NCBI RefSeq assembly: GCF_039555325.1
Contig: NZ_CP154608.1
Span: 1,488,001 to 1,552,000, forward strand
Direction of reading: 5' to 3'
Origin: Sphingomicrobium sp. XHP0239
GTDB lineage: Bacteria > Pseudomonadota > Alphaproteobacteria > Sphingomonadales > Sphingomonadaceae
DNA length: 64,000 bases
Below, piece by piece: positions 14,802 through 23,956 of the stretch (positions are counted from its first letter, which is position 1; each line of letters begins with the position of its first letter). The position numbers and the translations under genes are program-made. Under the pieces are notes generated by a model. The model did no database searches and had not been told where the DNA came from. It saw only the letters and a program-made list of their open reading frames with translations.

Positions 14802-17336
14802 ATGTCCACGCGCATGCTCATCGATGCGCGCCACCCGGAAGAAACCCGGGTCGCCGTAGCCGATGGAAACCGAATCCAGGAATTTGATTTCGAAAGTGCC
14901 GAGCACAAGCAGCTCAAGGGGAATATCTATCTAGCCAAGGTCACGAGGGTCGAACCCTCGTTGCAGGCCGCGTTCGTCGATTATGGCGGCAACCGGCACG
15001 GCTTCCTCGCCTTTTCGGAAATTCACCCCGACTATTACCAGATCCCGAAGGAAGATCGCGACTCCCTGCTTGCCGAAGAGGCCGAGCATGCGGCGGAGGA
15101 ACAGCGGCTGCGCGAGGACGAGGACGACGATGTCGGCGAAGAGCCCGATGTCGAGGAAGAAGGCCTCGCCTCCGACGCCTCGCCCGTCGACGAGACCGCG
15201 GTCGAACAGGTCCGCAATAAGCGCCGCGCCCTGCGCCGTCGGTACAAGATCCAGGACGTCATCCAGCGCCGTCAGGTGCTGCTCGTCCAAGTCGTGAAGG
15301 AAGAACGCGGCAACAAGGGCGCCGCGCTCACCACCTATCTGAGCCTTGCGGGCCGCTATTGCGTCCTCATGCCCAATACCACGCACGGTGGAGGCATCAG
15401 CCGCAAGATCTCGAACGGCGCGGACCGCAAGCGGTTGAAGCAGATCATGTCCGACCTGAAGCTGCCCAGCAGCATGGGTCTGATCGTGCGGACCGCGGGG
15501 CTGTCGCGCACCAAGACCGAGATCAAGCGCGACTTCGACTATCTCGCGCGCCTGTGGGACGAAATCCGCGAAAAGACGCTGAAATCGGCCGCGCCCGCGC
15601 TCGTCTATCGCGACAGCGACCTCGTCAAGCGCGCGATCCGCGACCTTTATAGTCGCGAAATCGACGAGGTGCTGGTGGAAGGCGAGGACGGCTACAAGGC
15701 CGCTCGCCGCTTCATGAAGCTTCTGATGCCCAGCCACGTGCGACGGGTGAAGAATTACGAGGACCCCACGCCCATCTTCCAGCGCTACGGGATCGAGGAC
15801 AGCCTGACAGGCATGTACCAGCCGCTCGTGCAGCTCAAATCGGGCGGATATCTGGTCATCAACCCGACCGAAGCACTGGTGTCGATCGACATCAACTCGG
15901 GTCGCTCCACCAAGGAGCACAACATCGAGAACACGGCCTTCCAGACCAACCTGGAAGCGGCCAAGGAAATCGCCCGTCAGCTGCGTCTTCGCGACATGGC
16001 CGGCCTCATCGTCATCGACTTCATCGACATGGAACAGAACGGCCATGTGCGCAAAGTCGAGAAAGCGATGAAGGATGCGCTCAAGAACGATCGCGCGCGG
16101 ATCCAGGTCGGGCGCATCTCGTCGTTCGGCCTTCTGGAAATGAGCCGCCAGCGCCTGCGCACCGGCGTGCTCGAAGCATCGACGCACAGCTGCCCACATT
16201 GCGACGGCACCGGCCTGATGCGCACCGCATCCAGTTCGGGTCTCAGCGCGCTGCGCATGATCGAGGACGAAGCCGCGCGCGGCAAGGGATCGACGATCAT
16301 CCTGTGCGCCGGTCGCGACACGGCCATCTTCCTCTTGAACAAGAAGCGCGCCGAACTGGCGGAGGTCGAGGAACGCTACGGCGTGACGGTCGAGGTCGAG
16401 ATCGACGAGGAATATGAAGGCGCGAAGATGCGCGTCGAATCCAAAGGCCCCAAACCCGATCGTCGCTTCGAGAACAAGCCGATCGTCGACACCCCCTCCC
16501 CCCGCGACGAGGACGAAGATCTCGACGACGAGATGGACGAGGACGACGAAGACGAGGACGTTCAGAAGGACGACCGCTCCGACGCCGAGGAAGAGGATGG
16601 CGACGGGGACGGTGATGATCGTCCCAAGCGTCGCCGTCGTCGCCGAGGAGGCCGCGGTCGACGTCGCGGCGGGCGCGGTCGCGGCGAACAGCGCGATCAA
16701 CAGGGCGATGGCGATTCCGATGCTTCGGACGACACCGACGATTCCGGATCCGACGATCGCAAACGCGGCAAGGATGCCGACGATGATCGCGACGAGAAAC
16801 CGAAACGCGCGCGCCGTCGTCGAAAGGCGGACGACGAGGCGTCGGCCAAAGGCGACGATGATCGTGGCAGCGACGGAAAGGACGAGGGCGACAGCGACGA
16901 AAAGCCCATGACCCGTCGGCGTCCGCGCGCCAAGGCGAAGGACGAGGATACGGATGTCTCGGCCGACAAGCCCAAGCCGAAGCGGAGCCGCGCCAAGAAA
17001 CCAGACGCCGACACGGACACGGCGACCGACGACGGCGACGATGCCAAGCCCGCGCCAAAGCCTCGGCGTCCGCGCGCCAAGAAGGTCGAGGACGCTCCCA
17101 AGCCCAAGACGAAGCCGAAATCGTCGAAGGGCCCCAAGGAGCCCGCACTCGGCAGCGCCACCAAGGCGGCCGGGAACGAACCGGAAGCCGCTCCCCCTCC
17201 GGCCGACGACTCCTCGAAAGCCAAGAGTCCCTCGAGGAGCGCCAAGTCCGCATCGGACGCTTCCGACACGACGAACAGCGAACCCGCCAAGGACGAAGCG
17301 CCCCGCCGCGGTTGGTGGCAGCGGACCTTTGGCTGA
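14802..17336 (+). CDS. rne: Ribonuclease E/G family endoribonuclease
   Basis: Main endoribonuclease of mRNA decay and rRNA/tRNA processing, scaffold of the degradosome; 844 residues. The S1 RNA-binding domain (GNIYLAKVTRVEPSLQAAFVDYGGNRHGFL) is near residues 40-75 and is interrupted by an acidic insertion, as is usual in alphaproteobacteria. The catalytic part has VSIDINSGR with the magnesium-binding aspartate, VIDFIDM, and the zinc-link cysteines HSCPHCDGTG. From about residue 580 the protein is low-complexity, alternating acidic and Arg/Lys/Pro-rich segments, which fits a disordered degradosome-scaffold tail. ATG 14802 has GGAG ten bases upstream. A terminator follows at 17346. Confidence 0.96.
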   Translation: MSTRMLIDARHPEETRVAVADGNRIQEFDFESAEHKQLKGNIYLAKVTRVEPSLQAAFVDYGGNRHGFLAFSEIHPDYYQIPKEDRDSLLAEEAEHAAEEQRLREDEDDDVGEEPDVEEEGLASDASPVDETAVEQVRNKRRALRRRYKIQDVIQRRQVLLVQVVKEERGNKGAALTTYLSLAGRYCVLMPNTTHGGGISRKISNGADRKRLKQIMSDLKLPSSMGLIVRTAGLSRTKTEIKRDFDYLARLWDEIREKTLKSAAPALVYRDSDLVKRAIRDLYSREIDEVLVEGEDGYKAARRFMKLLMPSHVRRVKNYEDPTPIFQRYGIEDSLTGMYQPLVQLKSGGYLVINPTEALVSIDINSGRSTKEHNIENTAFQTNLEAAKEIARQLRLRDMAGLIVIDFIDMEQNGHVRKVEKAMKDALKNDRARIQVGRISSFGLLEMSRQRLRTGVLEASTHSCPHCDGTGLMRTASSSGLSALRMIEDEAARGKGSTIILCAGRDTAIFLLNKKRAELAEVEERYGVTVEVEIDEEYEGAKMRVESKGPKPDRRFENKPIVDTPSPRDEDEDLDDEMDEDDEDEDVQKDDRSDAEEEDGDGDGDDRPKRRRRRRGGRGRRRGGRGRGEQRDQQGDGDSDASDDTDDSGSDDRKRGKDADDDRDEKPKRARRRRKADDEASAKGDDDRGSDGKDEGDSDEKPMTRRRPRAKAKDEDTDVSADKPKPKRSRAKKPDADTDTATDDGDDAKPAPKPRRPRAKKVEDAPKPKTKPKSSKGPKEPALGSATKAAGNEPEAAPPPADDSSKAKSPSRSAKSASDASDTTNSEPAKDEAPRRGWWQRTFG

Positions 17337-17345
17337 GTCTGATCG

Positions 17346-17377
17346 GACGCCGCGGACTTCGGTTCGCGGCGTCTTTC
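17346..17377 (+). terminator. Intrinsic terminator after rne
   Basis: A perfect 9-bp stem (GACGCCGCG at 17346-17354 with CGCGGCGTC at 17365-17373) is followed by TTT. It lies between rne and the M48 peptidase gene. Confidence 0.75.
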
Positions 17378-17414
17378 AGCACCCGTTCATGCCCCGACGG
17401 GCACGCCACCCGGC

Positions 17415-18782
17415 ATGACGCGCGCTTCCCGACCGATCGCCACCGTGCTGGCGATGCTGTTCCTCAGCCTTTCGCTTCTCGCCCGCCCTGCTGCGGCTCA
17501 GACCTTCCTTCGCGACGCCGAGACCGAGGCGATGTTCAACGCCGCGTCCGACCCGCTGGTCGAGGCGGCGGGCATGCGTCCCGGCAATGTCGAATTCGTG
17601 TTGCTCGACGATCCGTCGATCAACGCCTTCGTCGCGGGCGGCCAGCGCGTCTACGTTCACTCCGGACTGATCATGGAAGCCGACCATGTCGGTCAGTTGC
17701 AGGCAGTGCTCGCGCACGAACTCGGCCATGTCGAGGGCGGACATATCCTTCGTGCCAAGGGCGGGGTCCAGGACGCGACCGCCGTCTCGATCGTCTCGCT
17801 GATCCTCGGCGGGCTGGCCGTCGCGGCGGGCAACGGTGAAGCCGGCCTCGGCGCGATCGCGCTGGGTCAGCAGGTCGCGATGAGCCGCTTTCTCGCCTTC
17901 AGCCGCACGCAGGAAAGCTCCGCCGACCAGGCGGGCGCACGCTATCTCATGGACGCGGGCGTGTCCGGTCAGGGCTATATCGAATTCTTCAAGAAGCTCC
18001 AGAATCAGGAGTATCGCCTCAATATTCCGCAGGAAGACAGCTACGCGCGCACGCATCCGCTGACCCGCGAACGCATCCAGGTCCTGCGCGAGGCGCTCGA
18101 GGACGATCAGGCGTGGGACCGGCCCCCCGATCCCGAGCTCGACGCCCGGTTCCAGCGCGTGAAGGCCAAGCTCATCGGCTATCTCGACCCGCAGCGTGCG
18201 CTTCGCGACTATCCGCATGGCGACACCAGCATCGCGGGCCGCACCGCGCGGGCCTACGCCTATCATCAGGGCGGCTATCCCGACGAGGCGGCGGTGGAAA
18301 CCAGCGCGCTTCTCGAAGCCCGGCCCGACGATCCCTTCCTGCTCGAACTGCATGGTCAGATCCTGCTGGAGAACGGCGCGGCCGCCGATGCGCTCGGACC
18401 GCTGCGTCGCGCCGTCGAACGCGCCCCTGACCAGCCGCTCATTGCCACCACGCTCGGCCACGCGCTCGTCTCGCTGGAAGACCGCGAACTCCTCCCCGAG
18501 GCCGAGCAGGTATTGCGCGGCGCGGTGGCGCGCGACCGCACCAACGGCTTCGCCTGGTACAACCTCGGTGTCATCTACGATCGCAACGGGGACGATGCGC
18601 GTGCCGCGCTCGCGTCCGCCGAACGCTTCCAGATCCTCGGCCAACACAAACTCGCGCTGGCGTCCGCGCGCCGCGCAATGGGCGGGATCGAGCAACAGGG
18701 ACCCGATTGGATTCGCGCGCAGGACATCGCCCTGACCAGCGAACATGAACTGAAACGAGCAGGCATCGAAACCGACCGATGA
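17415..18782 (+). CDS. M48 family metallopeptidase with C-terminal TPR repeats (BepA/YfgC-like)
   Basis: Predicted periplasmic zinc protease, 455 residues. A signal peptide (ATVLAMLFLSLSLLARPAAAQ) precedes the catalytic domain with HELGHVEGGH (HEXXH zinc site, near residues 99-108) and a later glutamate in SRTQESSADQAGARY. The C-terminal half consists of helical tetratricopeptide repeats (for example GRTARAYAYHQGGYPDEA). This is the BepA layout, a protease/chaperone of outer-membrane protein assembly. The stop overlaps the start of the DsbA-like gene by four bases (ATGA at 18779), so the two are translationally coupled and probably share a role in envelope protein quality control. Confidence 0.9.
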   Translation: MTRASRPIATVLAMLFLSLSLLARPAAAQTFLRDAETEAMFNAASDPLVEAAGMRPGNVEFVLLDDPSINAFVAGGQRVYVHSGLIMEADHVGQLQAVLAHELGHVEGGHILRAKGGVQDATAVSIVSLILGGLAVAAGNGEAGLGAIALGQQVAMSRFLAFSRTQESSADQAGARYLMDAGVSGQGYIEFFKKLQNQEYRLNIPQEDSYARTHPLTRERIQVLREALEDDQAWDRPPDPELDARFQRVKAKLIGYLDPQRALRDYPHGDTSIAGRTARAYAYHQGGYPDEAAVETSALLEARPDDPFLLELHGQILLENGAAADALGPLRRAVERAPDQPLIATTLGHALVSLEDRELLPEAEQVLRGAVARDRTNGFAWYNLGVIYDRNGDDARAALASAERFQILGQHKLALASARRAMGGIEQQGPDWIRAQDIALTSEHELKRAGIETDR

Positions 18783-19486
18783 ACAAATCGACCCTTCTTG
18801 CCGGCCTCGGCGGCGGTATCGTCGGCGCCGGCCTTACCGCAGCCGTCATCATCACCGCCGCGCCCTCGCTCATGGGCGAACGGCTCGTGCGCCAGAGCCT
18901 CGTCGAAAATCCCGAAATCCTGATCGAGGCCAGCGACGCGCTTCGCCTTGCGGAGATGCGCCCCGTTCTCGATGGCAACCGCGACGCCCTCGAGACCGCC
19001 TTCGCCTCCAGCGCGATCGGCGCGTCGGCCGAGGATGCCGATGTCGTTATGGTCGAGTTTTTCGATTACGCCTGCGGTTACTGCCGCCAGGCGAAGCCTG
19101 AGATCGAACGACTGGTCTCCGAGGATCCCGGCCTTCGCGTCGTCTATCGCGAACTTCCCGTGCTGGGCGAGAACAGCGTCGTCGCTGCCCGCGCCTCGCT
19201 TGCTGCCAGCAAGGCGGGCAAGTTCAAGGCGTTCCATGATGCCATGTACGCGGCCGGTCGCCCCGGCGAGGAGAGCATCGACGAAGCGCTCGCCGCCGTC
19301 GGTCTGACGCGCGAAGGCCTATCCGATCCCGCGATCGAGGCCGAACTCAACCAGAATTTCGAACTCGCCAATGCGCTGGGCGCCAGCGGAACCCCCACCT
19401 TCGTCATCGGCGACACGATCATTCCGTCGGCCGAAGGCTACGACGCCTACAAGGCCGCCATCGCCAAGGCTCGCGACGAGGCCTAA
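18779..19486 (+). CDS. DsbA-family thiol:disulfide oxidoreductase
   Basis: Periplasmic or membrane-anchored thioredoxin-fold protein of 235 residues. A glycine-rich N-terminal membrane segment is followed by an extra N-terminal helical region and then the thioredoxin domain with active site FFDYACGYCRQAK (CGYC) and the cis-proline loop ASGTPTFVIG. CGYC and the N-terminal extension resemble ScsC/Com1-type proteins, which can act as isomerases or oxidases; which one cannot be settled here. Coupled to the M48 peptidase gene upstream. It converges with rlmE, sharing four bases. Confidence 0.9.
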   Translation: MNKSTLLAGLGGGIVGAGLTAAVIITAAPSLMGERLVRQSLVENPEILIEASDALRLAEMRPVLDGNRDALETAFASSAIGASAEDADVVMVEFFDYACGYCRQAKPEIERLVSEDPGLRVVYRELPVLGENSVVAARASLAASKAGKFKAFHDAMYAAGRPGEESIDEALAAVGLTREGLSDPAIEAELNQNFELANALGASGTPTFVIGDTIIPSAEGYDAYKAAIAKARDEA

Positions 19487-20169
19487 GCCTCGGCGTCGAC
19501 GGACGGTCCGCGGAACCCTTTCGCCACCACATACCACTCGCTCGACCCCTTGCGGCTGGCCGGCGGCTTGGCATGCTTCACGCTGTCGAAGTTCTTGTTG
19601 AGCAGGTCGACCAGCGCCTTGTCGGCACCACCCGCCAGCACTTTCGCCACGAACGCTCCGCCGGGACGCAGGACGTCGAGCGCGAAGTCCAGCCCCGCTT
19701 CGACCAGCCCCATCGTCCGCAGATGGTCGGTCTGCTTGTGCCCGATCGTGTTGGCCGCCATGTCGGACAGCACCAGGTCGGCCGGTCCGCCCAGTTCGTC
19801 CTTCAACCGGTCGGGCGCTGCATCGTCCATGAAATCCATCTCCAGCAGCACGGCACCCTCGATCGGGTCGGTCGGCAGGATATCGATCCCCACGACCTTC
19901 GCGTGCGGCACCTGCTGGCGCACCACCTGTGTCCAGCCGCCCGGTGCATGGCCGAGATCGATCACGTTCTTCACGCCCTTCAGCAGCGCGAACCGTTCGT
20001 CGAGTTCGATCAGCTTGTAGGCGGCGCGGCTGCGATAGCCGTCGGCCTTCGCCTTTTTGACGTAAGGATCGTCGAGCTGCCGCTGCAACCAGCGGGTCGA
20101 TCCCGCCGTACGCCGCCGCGCGGTCCGCACCCGCTCCTTGCCGCCACCGCGTCCGCGTCCCCTGCTCAT
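19483..20169 (-). CDS. rlmE: 23S rRNA 2'-O-ribose methyltransferase (RlmE/FtsJ)
   Basis: Methylates the ribose of U2552 in the A-loop of 23S rRNA using SAM; 228 residues. After a basic Arg/Gly-rich start it shows the FtsJ fold: YRSRAAYKLIELDE with the first catalytic lysine, the SAM site VIDLGHAPGGWTQVV, LSDMAAN (catalytic Asp), GGAFVAKVL (Lys) and SSEWYVVAKG (Glu), completing the K-D-K-E tetrad. ATG at 20169 overlaps the stop of the upstream ppx-like gene in an ATGA arrangement. Confidence 0.96.
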   Translation of the reverse strand: MSRGRGRGGGKERVRTARRRTAGSTRWLQRQLDDPYVKKAKADGYRSRAAYKLIELDERFALLKGVKNVIDLGHAPGGWTQVVRQQVPHAKVVGIDILPTDPIEGAVLLEMDFMDDAAPDRLKDELGGPADLVLSDMAANTIGHKQTDHLRTMGLVEAGLDFALDVLRPGGAFVAKVLAGGADKALVDLLNKNFDSVKHAKPPASRKGSSEWYVVAKGFRGPSVDAEA

Positions 20170-21215
20170 AGCGAATAGCCGTCGCGCGCCATCAGGCTGC
20201 GCAAGATGCCCTCGCGGATCCCGCGATCGGCAATGCCCAGCTTCACCGCGGGCCAGATATCGAGGATCGCCTCGAGGATCGCGCATCCCGCCACCACCAG
20301 GTCGGCACGCTCCGACCCAATGCAGGGCAGTGCCGCACGGCCCGAAAAATCGGCCTGCGCGATGTGCTGGGTGATGTCGCGCATCGAGGATACGGGAACG
20401 TGCAACCCGTCGACCGCCCGCCGGTCGTAGGCGGGCAATTCCAGATAGACGCTCGCCAACGTCGTGACGGTACCGCTGGTGCCGAGCAAACGGATGTCGT
20501 CGCGATCCTTCGGAAGCCATTCGGCGAACCGCGCGAACCCCTCGCGCGCGCGCCGCCGCATGCGCTCGTAGGCTGCGACCCGATCGGGCCCTTCCAGATT
20601 CTCGCGCCCCTCGCTGTCGGTCAGGCTGACAACGCCCCACGGCGCCGACCACCAGGCGCGGATCTTGGGCAGGTCGTCCTGCGGCTCGACCAGAACCAGT
20701 TCGGTCGATCCGCCGCCAATGTCGAAGATCACCGCCGGACCCTTGCCCGGCCCCAACAGCTTGTGACAGCCCAGCACCGCCAGCCGCGCTTCTTCCTGCG
20801 GCGCGATGATGTCGAGACAGATGCCCGTCTCGCGCTTTACCCGTTCGACGAAATGACGTCCGTTCGCGGCGCGGCGACATGCCTCGGTCGCGACCGACCG
20901 CGACAGCGTGACGTTGCGGCGACGCAGCTTTTGCGAACAGACCGACAATGCGCTCACTGCCCGGTCCATCGATTCCTGGCTCAACCGCCCGCTGGCGGAC
21001 AGCCCCTCGCCCAGCCGCACGATCCGACTGAAGGCGTCAATGACGGTAAAGCCCTCGCGCTCGTCGGGCCGCGCGATGAGCAAGCGACAATTGTTGGTGC
21101 CGAGATCGAGCGCGCCATAGCTGGCGTTGGCCGCGCGGCGCGCGGGACGTGGGGGGGAGCCTCGGGACCGCGCATCGCGGCGCGGGGGAGACGGTTTGGC
21201 GGCATCCTGCGCCAT
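20166..21215 (-). CDS. Ppx/GppA family phosphatase
   Basis: A 349-residue member of the exopolyphosphatase/guanosine pentaphosphate phosphohydrolase family (ASKHA fold). The phosphate-binding motifs are YGALDLGTNNCRLLIA near residue 33 and VIFDIGGGSTELVLVE near residue 163, with LLGTSGTVTTLASV later. It is short (PpxGppA N-terminal domain only), lacking the C-terminal HD-like region of E. coli Ppx, as is typical of alphaproteobacteria. Whether polyphosphate or pppGpp is the substrate cannot be told. Overlaps rlmE by four bases, a pairing frequent in this group. Confidence 0.92.
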   Translation of the reverse strand: MAQDAAKPSPPRRDARSRGSPPRPARRAANASYGALDLGTNNCRLLIARPDEREGFTVIDAFSRIVRLGEGLSASGRLSQESMDRAVSALSVCSQKLRRRNVTLSRSVATEACRRAANGRHFVERVKRETGICLDIIAPQEEARLAVLGCHKLLGPGKGPAVIFDIGGGSTELVLVEPQDDLPKIRAWWSAPWGVVSLTDSEGRENLEGPDRVAAYERMRRRAREGFARFAEWLPKDRDDIRLLGTSGTVTTLASVYLELPAYDRRAVDGLHVPVSSMRDITQHIAQADFSGRAALPCIGSERADLVVAGCAILEAILDIWPAVKLGIADRGIREGILRSLMARDGYSL

Positions 21216-21413
21216 AATATTAAACTACTTTCAATACGACACCGCGCATCCAAATATCGCGCGCGGCTGACCTGTCCCCTTTCTAGCGCCAATCGGGCGA
21301 AAAGTGCAATGGAGCACAATCGCTTGGCCTCATCGGCATGTTGACAGGCCGCGTGCGCGCCCCTAATTGCCGCGGCCACGCACTCGCACCGGCTCACCGC
21401 CGGCCGCCGCGAT

Positions 21414-21487
21414 TGCCCCATCGTCTAATGGTAAGACTACGGACTCTGAATCCGTCAATCGTGGTTCGAATCCACGTGGGGCATCCA
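21414..21487 (+). tRNA. tRNA-Gln (CTG anticodon)
   Basis: 74 bases including an encoded CCA. The acceptor stem TGCCCCA pairs with TGGGGCA, the D arm, anticodon stem ACGGA/TCCGT and T arm (GTGGTTCGAATCCAC) fold normally, and the anticodon loop CTCTGAA gives CTG. Its 3' end is the attachment site of the integrated element that follows. Confidence 0.95.
21472..21487 (+). repeat. attL: 16-bp core repeat in tRNA-Gln
   Basis: CCACGTGGGGCATCCA, the 3' end of tRNA-Gln, recurs exactly at 31973-31988. The two copies bracket the integrase-containing element, so this copy is the left attachment site, with the intact tRNA kept on this side. Confidence 0.9.
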
Positions 21488-21518
21488 CTTCTTAGTCATT
21501 TTCCCAATACTCCCTATG

Positions 21519-21563
21519 GGTTAGCCCTCTTAGCTGTCTAACTTTTCGACGGGGTTAGACACT
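21519..21563 (+). repeat. Candidate integrase arm sites, left end
   Basis: GGTTAGCC (21519-21526) and GGTTAGACACT (21553-21563) lie just inside attL. The same two words occur on the same strand just inside attR (31929-31936 and 31877-31887). Such paired short repeats near both ends are what arm-type integrase or excisionase sites look like; binding is not shown. Confidence 0.5.
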
Positions 21564-22585
21564 TCACTCCCGTATGCCTTCTCCATCGCGCTATCAGCGC
21601 GCTCGGCATTTCCATCGTCCCCGGCGTATCGGCGATACTCGCGAACAGTCTTATGGCCGGTGATCGCCATTCCTTCTTCATCGCTACAGCCCGCCATCCT
21701 GAGGCGTCGTGCCGCGGCCTTCCGCAATCCATGCGCTGAACAGTGTGGTAGGTCGGCGGCGATGCAGGCGCGCTTCACGAGATTGTAGAAGCCCTTGGCA
21801 GTGAACGCACCGCCGCCTTTATTCTCTAGCACCAGCGTTTCGCCTAGCGGTCCCGCGTCCAGCGCCTCGCGCAATGGCTTAACGATAGGCACGTCCACGG
21901 CGTTAGCCGTCTTGCTTTGGCGAAGTCGGATGCGGCCATCGGCAATTCCCTTCCGGCTCAGGAATCGCACGTCTCCGCTTCGCTGAGCACCATACAGCAG
22001 CAAGGCGAAGGCAAGCCGTGATTTTGTGCCTACAGGATGCTTATTCTCGAACTGGGTAAGCTCAGCTTCCGTCCAGCGATGATAGCCCTCGCTATCGGTC
22101 TTTGGTGCACGAGTGTCTTTTACGGGGTCGAATGTCCCAGGCACCAGCCGCTCGCGCCGCGCTATGATAAAGAGCTGAGTGAGCAACTTCCTTAGGCGTG
22201 CAGCCGCATGTGGCTTGTGCCGCATTCCATTCATTACGCGCTGGATGCGCTGAGCGTCGAAGACTCGTATTGCATCGTCGCCGAAGCGAGCACGGAACCG
22301 CTCTAGGACGCCCCGATAGACGCCTTGCGTTGCGGGTCGAAGGTCTTGAAAGGCGGTGTCCGAATAGTAGCGCGCAATGGCATCGGAAACGCTTCCGGGC
22401 TTGATCCGACCGACACCCACTTGCAGCGTCTCTTGCTCCAGGCAGGCGGCATATTCGCGCTCGAATGCCTTCGTGCCAAAAGGTGCTTTGAAATAGTGCG
22501 CGGGATAGCCCTTGCGGCGGAAGCGATATCGAACCTTGCCGTGTCGGTCGGGAAAGCTCGTCACATAGGGCGGCTTCCTAATCAC
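21530..22585 (-). CDS. int: Tyrosine-type site-specific integrase
   Basis: Integrates and excises the element at tRNA-Gln. About 351 residues: an N-terminal arm-binding part, a SAM-like core-binding helix domain and the catalytic domain. Catalytic residues are visible: Arg in LLYGAQRSGDV, Lys in RLRQSKTANAV, His and Arg in SAHGLRKAAARRL, His in ITGHKT and the nucleophilic Tyr in EYRRYAGD. I chose the GTG at 22585 because it overlaps the upstream stop in a GTGA arrangement; TTG 22597 is also possible. The gene ends about 40 bases from attL, so its 3' end and attL-proximal repeats are intertwined. Confidence 0.93.
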   Translation of the reverse strand: MIRKPPYVTSFPDRHGKVRYRFRRKGYPAHYFKAPFGTKAFEREYAACLEQETLQVGVGRIKPGSVSDAIARYYSDTAFQDLRPATQGVYRGVLERFRARFGDDAIRVFDAQRIQRVMNGMRHKPHAAARLRKLLTQLFIIARRERLVPGTFDPVKDTRAPKTDSEGYHRWTEAELTQFENKHPVGTKSRLAFALLLYGAQRSGDVRFLSRKGIADGRIRLRQSKTANAVDVPIVKPLREALDAGPLGETLVLENKGGGAFTAKGFYNLVKRACIAADLPHCSAHGLRKAAARRLRMAGCSDEEGMAITGHKTVREYRRYAGDDGNAERADSAMEKAYGSEVSNPVEKLDS

Positions 22586-22779
22586 GACGCGGCCCAATCA
22601 TCTAGGCGATCGTCTAGGTCGTCATTGCAGGAAGCCACCCCTTCCGCTGGCCGGGTCATAGTGAAATCGAAATTGCCCAGTGCATCGACGCGACCCTTCA
22701 AGACGACGCCATGCGCGGCAACTGTCGTCGCCATGCGCTCGAGGTCGTCTTTCGAGATAAGAGCTTTGCGTCCTGCCAT
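22582..22779 (-). CDS. Small protein of unknown function between portal and integrase genes
   Basis: 65 residues, ATG at 22779, five bases after the portal stop and overlapping the integrase start by four bases. It is a mixed-charge, probably soluble protein with an acidic C-terminus (CNDDLDDRLDDWAAS). The tight packing suggests a real gene of the capsid operon. No family recognised; an excisionase or a capsid-completion factor are both conceivable, but there is no helix-turn-helix I can point to. Confidence 0.6.
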   Translation of the reverse strand: MAGRKALISKDDLERMATTVAAHGVVLKGRVDALGNFDFTMTRPAEGVASCNDDLDDRLDDWAAS

Positions 22780-22783
22780 GAGC

Positions 22784-23956
22784 CTATTCTACCGATTCGC
22801 TGTTCGGGGTTGTAGGTTCGCTCGCTCCACGCGGGTTCCAGCCTTCCACCTGGCGCACTTCGTCCGGGTCGAGCACGCCCGTCTCCAGCGCAATCTTGTG
22901 CGCGTTCCAGCGGGTTTCGGGATCTCCGCGCAAGAAGCCGGAAAGGTCCAGCTCCAGCTCGTAAGGGCCATTGGTCGGGAACAGGGACCGGGCAAACTCC
23001 GCCTCGATCTTGCGCGCCCAGGGGGCAAGGCAGAAGGTCGCGAACCAAAGGCCTGCCTGTGCGGCATTCGTGAACGTATTGTTTTCGTAGGACTGCACGA
23101 TCGGCGGGGGCACTTGGAACAGTCGGCAGATTTCGACGACGCCGAACTTGCGCGTCTCCAGCAACTCCGAATCCTCCGGGCTGATACTGATGGCTTTCCA
23201 GTCAAGCCCGCCTTCCAGCACGATCGGGCGGCCCGCATTCTTCGCGCCCATGAACCGATCGGCCAGCTTTTCACGAATGTAGTTTGCTTGCTCGGCATTC
23301 AATTGATGATCGCTTTTCAGCGCGCCCGTAGGAGCCGCGCCGTTCGCAAGAAAGCTCCGCGCCCATTCGTCTGCGGCATGGACGCCGGAAACCGTCTCAG
23401 CGGCCCTTGAAAGCCGCGACACACCGATCTTACCGTCGTTCGTCCGATCGCGAAGGTGCAGCACCTCACCTTCCAGCAGCCGCGTCGAGCGGCCCTTGCC
23501 GTCCGATACGTCATAGGCCAGCCGCCCGGTGGAAAGCTCCTGCACCGTCACCATGCTCCACGGATGATAGCGTAAGCCCGAAACCTGCCCGTTTCCGCCG
23601 CGCTCGATCTCGAGCAGGCCGTTTCCGGTCAGCAGCGCCGACGCAATCCAATGCTCGATGCCGTCGCACCATGTCATCGCAGGGTTCATCCCGCCGCGCA
23701 CAAGGCGGCTCAGCGGGTGCGCGAGATGCTCCAGCCGATTGTCGCCCTCGATGCGATAAACTCGCGCCGGGACGTAGGCGAGCGCGGTGGCGATCGCCGT
23801 CGTGCAGGCCAGCACCGTCGAAAGGTTCTCGGCTGCTCGGGCGCTGAGCGCCGCGTGATAGCCCGTCATCGGCGCGAGCGCCTGCCAGCTCGGGTCGAGC
23901 GGAGACGTGTCTGAGCGGCGTTCATAGCCCAATAGGCCCGCCATTCGATCGATCAT
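22784..23956 (-). CDS. HK97-family phage portal protein
   Basis: Forms the dodecameric ring at one capsid vertex through which DNA is packaged. About 390 residues, which is short-normal for HK97-type portals. Typical segments: LSTVLACTTAIATALAYVPARVY near the N-terminus, LLTGNGLLEIERGGNGQVSGLRYHPW, EVLHLRDRTNDGKIGVSRL, and the stem/clip region with ICRLFQVPPPIVQSYENNTFTNAAQAGLWF. Two starts are possible, 23962 and 23956; the latter gives the ATGA overlap with the protease stop that is usual in this element. It is transcribed after the capsid and protease genes, the reverse of the common HK97 order. Confidence 0.92.
   Translation of the reverse strand: MIDRMAGLLGYERRSDTSPLDPSWQALAPMTGYHAALSARAAENLSTVLACTTAIATALAYVPARVYRIEGDNRLEHLAHPLSRLVRGGMNPAMTWCDGIEHWIASALLTGNGLLEIERGGNGQVSGLRYHPWSMVTVQELSTGRLAYDVSDGKGRSTRLLEGEVLHLRDRTNDGKIGVSRLSRAAETVSGVHAADEWARSFLANGAAPTGALKSDHQLNAEQANYIREKLADRFMGAKNAGRPIVLEGGLDWKAISISPEDSELLETRKFGVVEICRLFQVPPPIVQSYENNTFTNAAQAGLWFATFCLAPWARKIEAEFARSLFPTNGPYELELDLSGFLRGDPETRWNAHKIALETGVLDPDEVRQVEGWNPRGASEPTTPNSESVE

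Noticed and set aside
14630..14887. Short frames in the rne leader as a possible leader peptide
   Set aside because: They overlap the terminator stem and the rne start out of frame and have no ribosome site or regulatory codon run.
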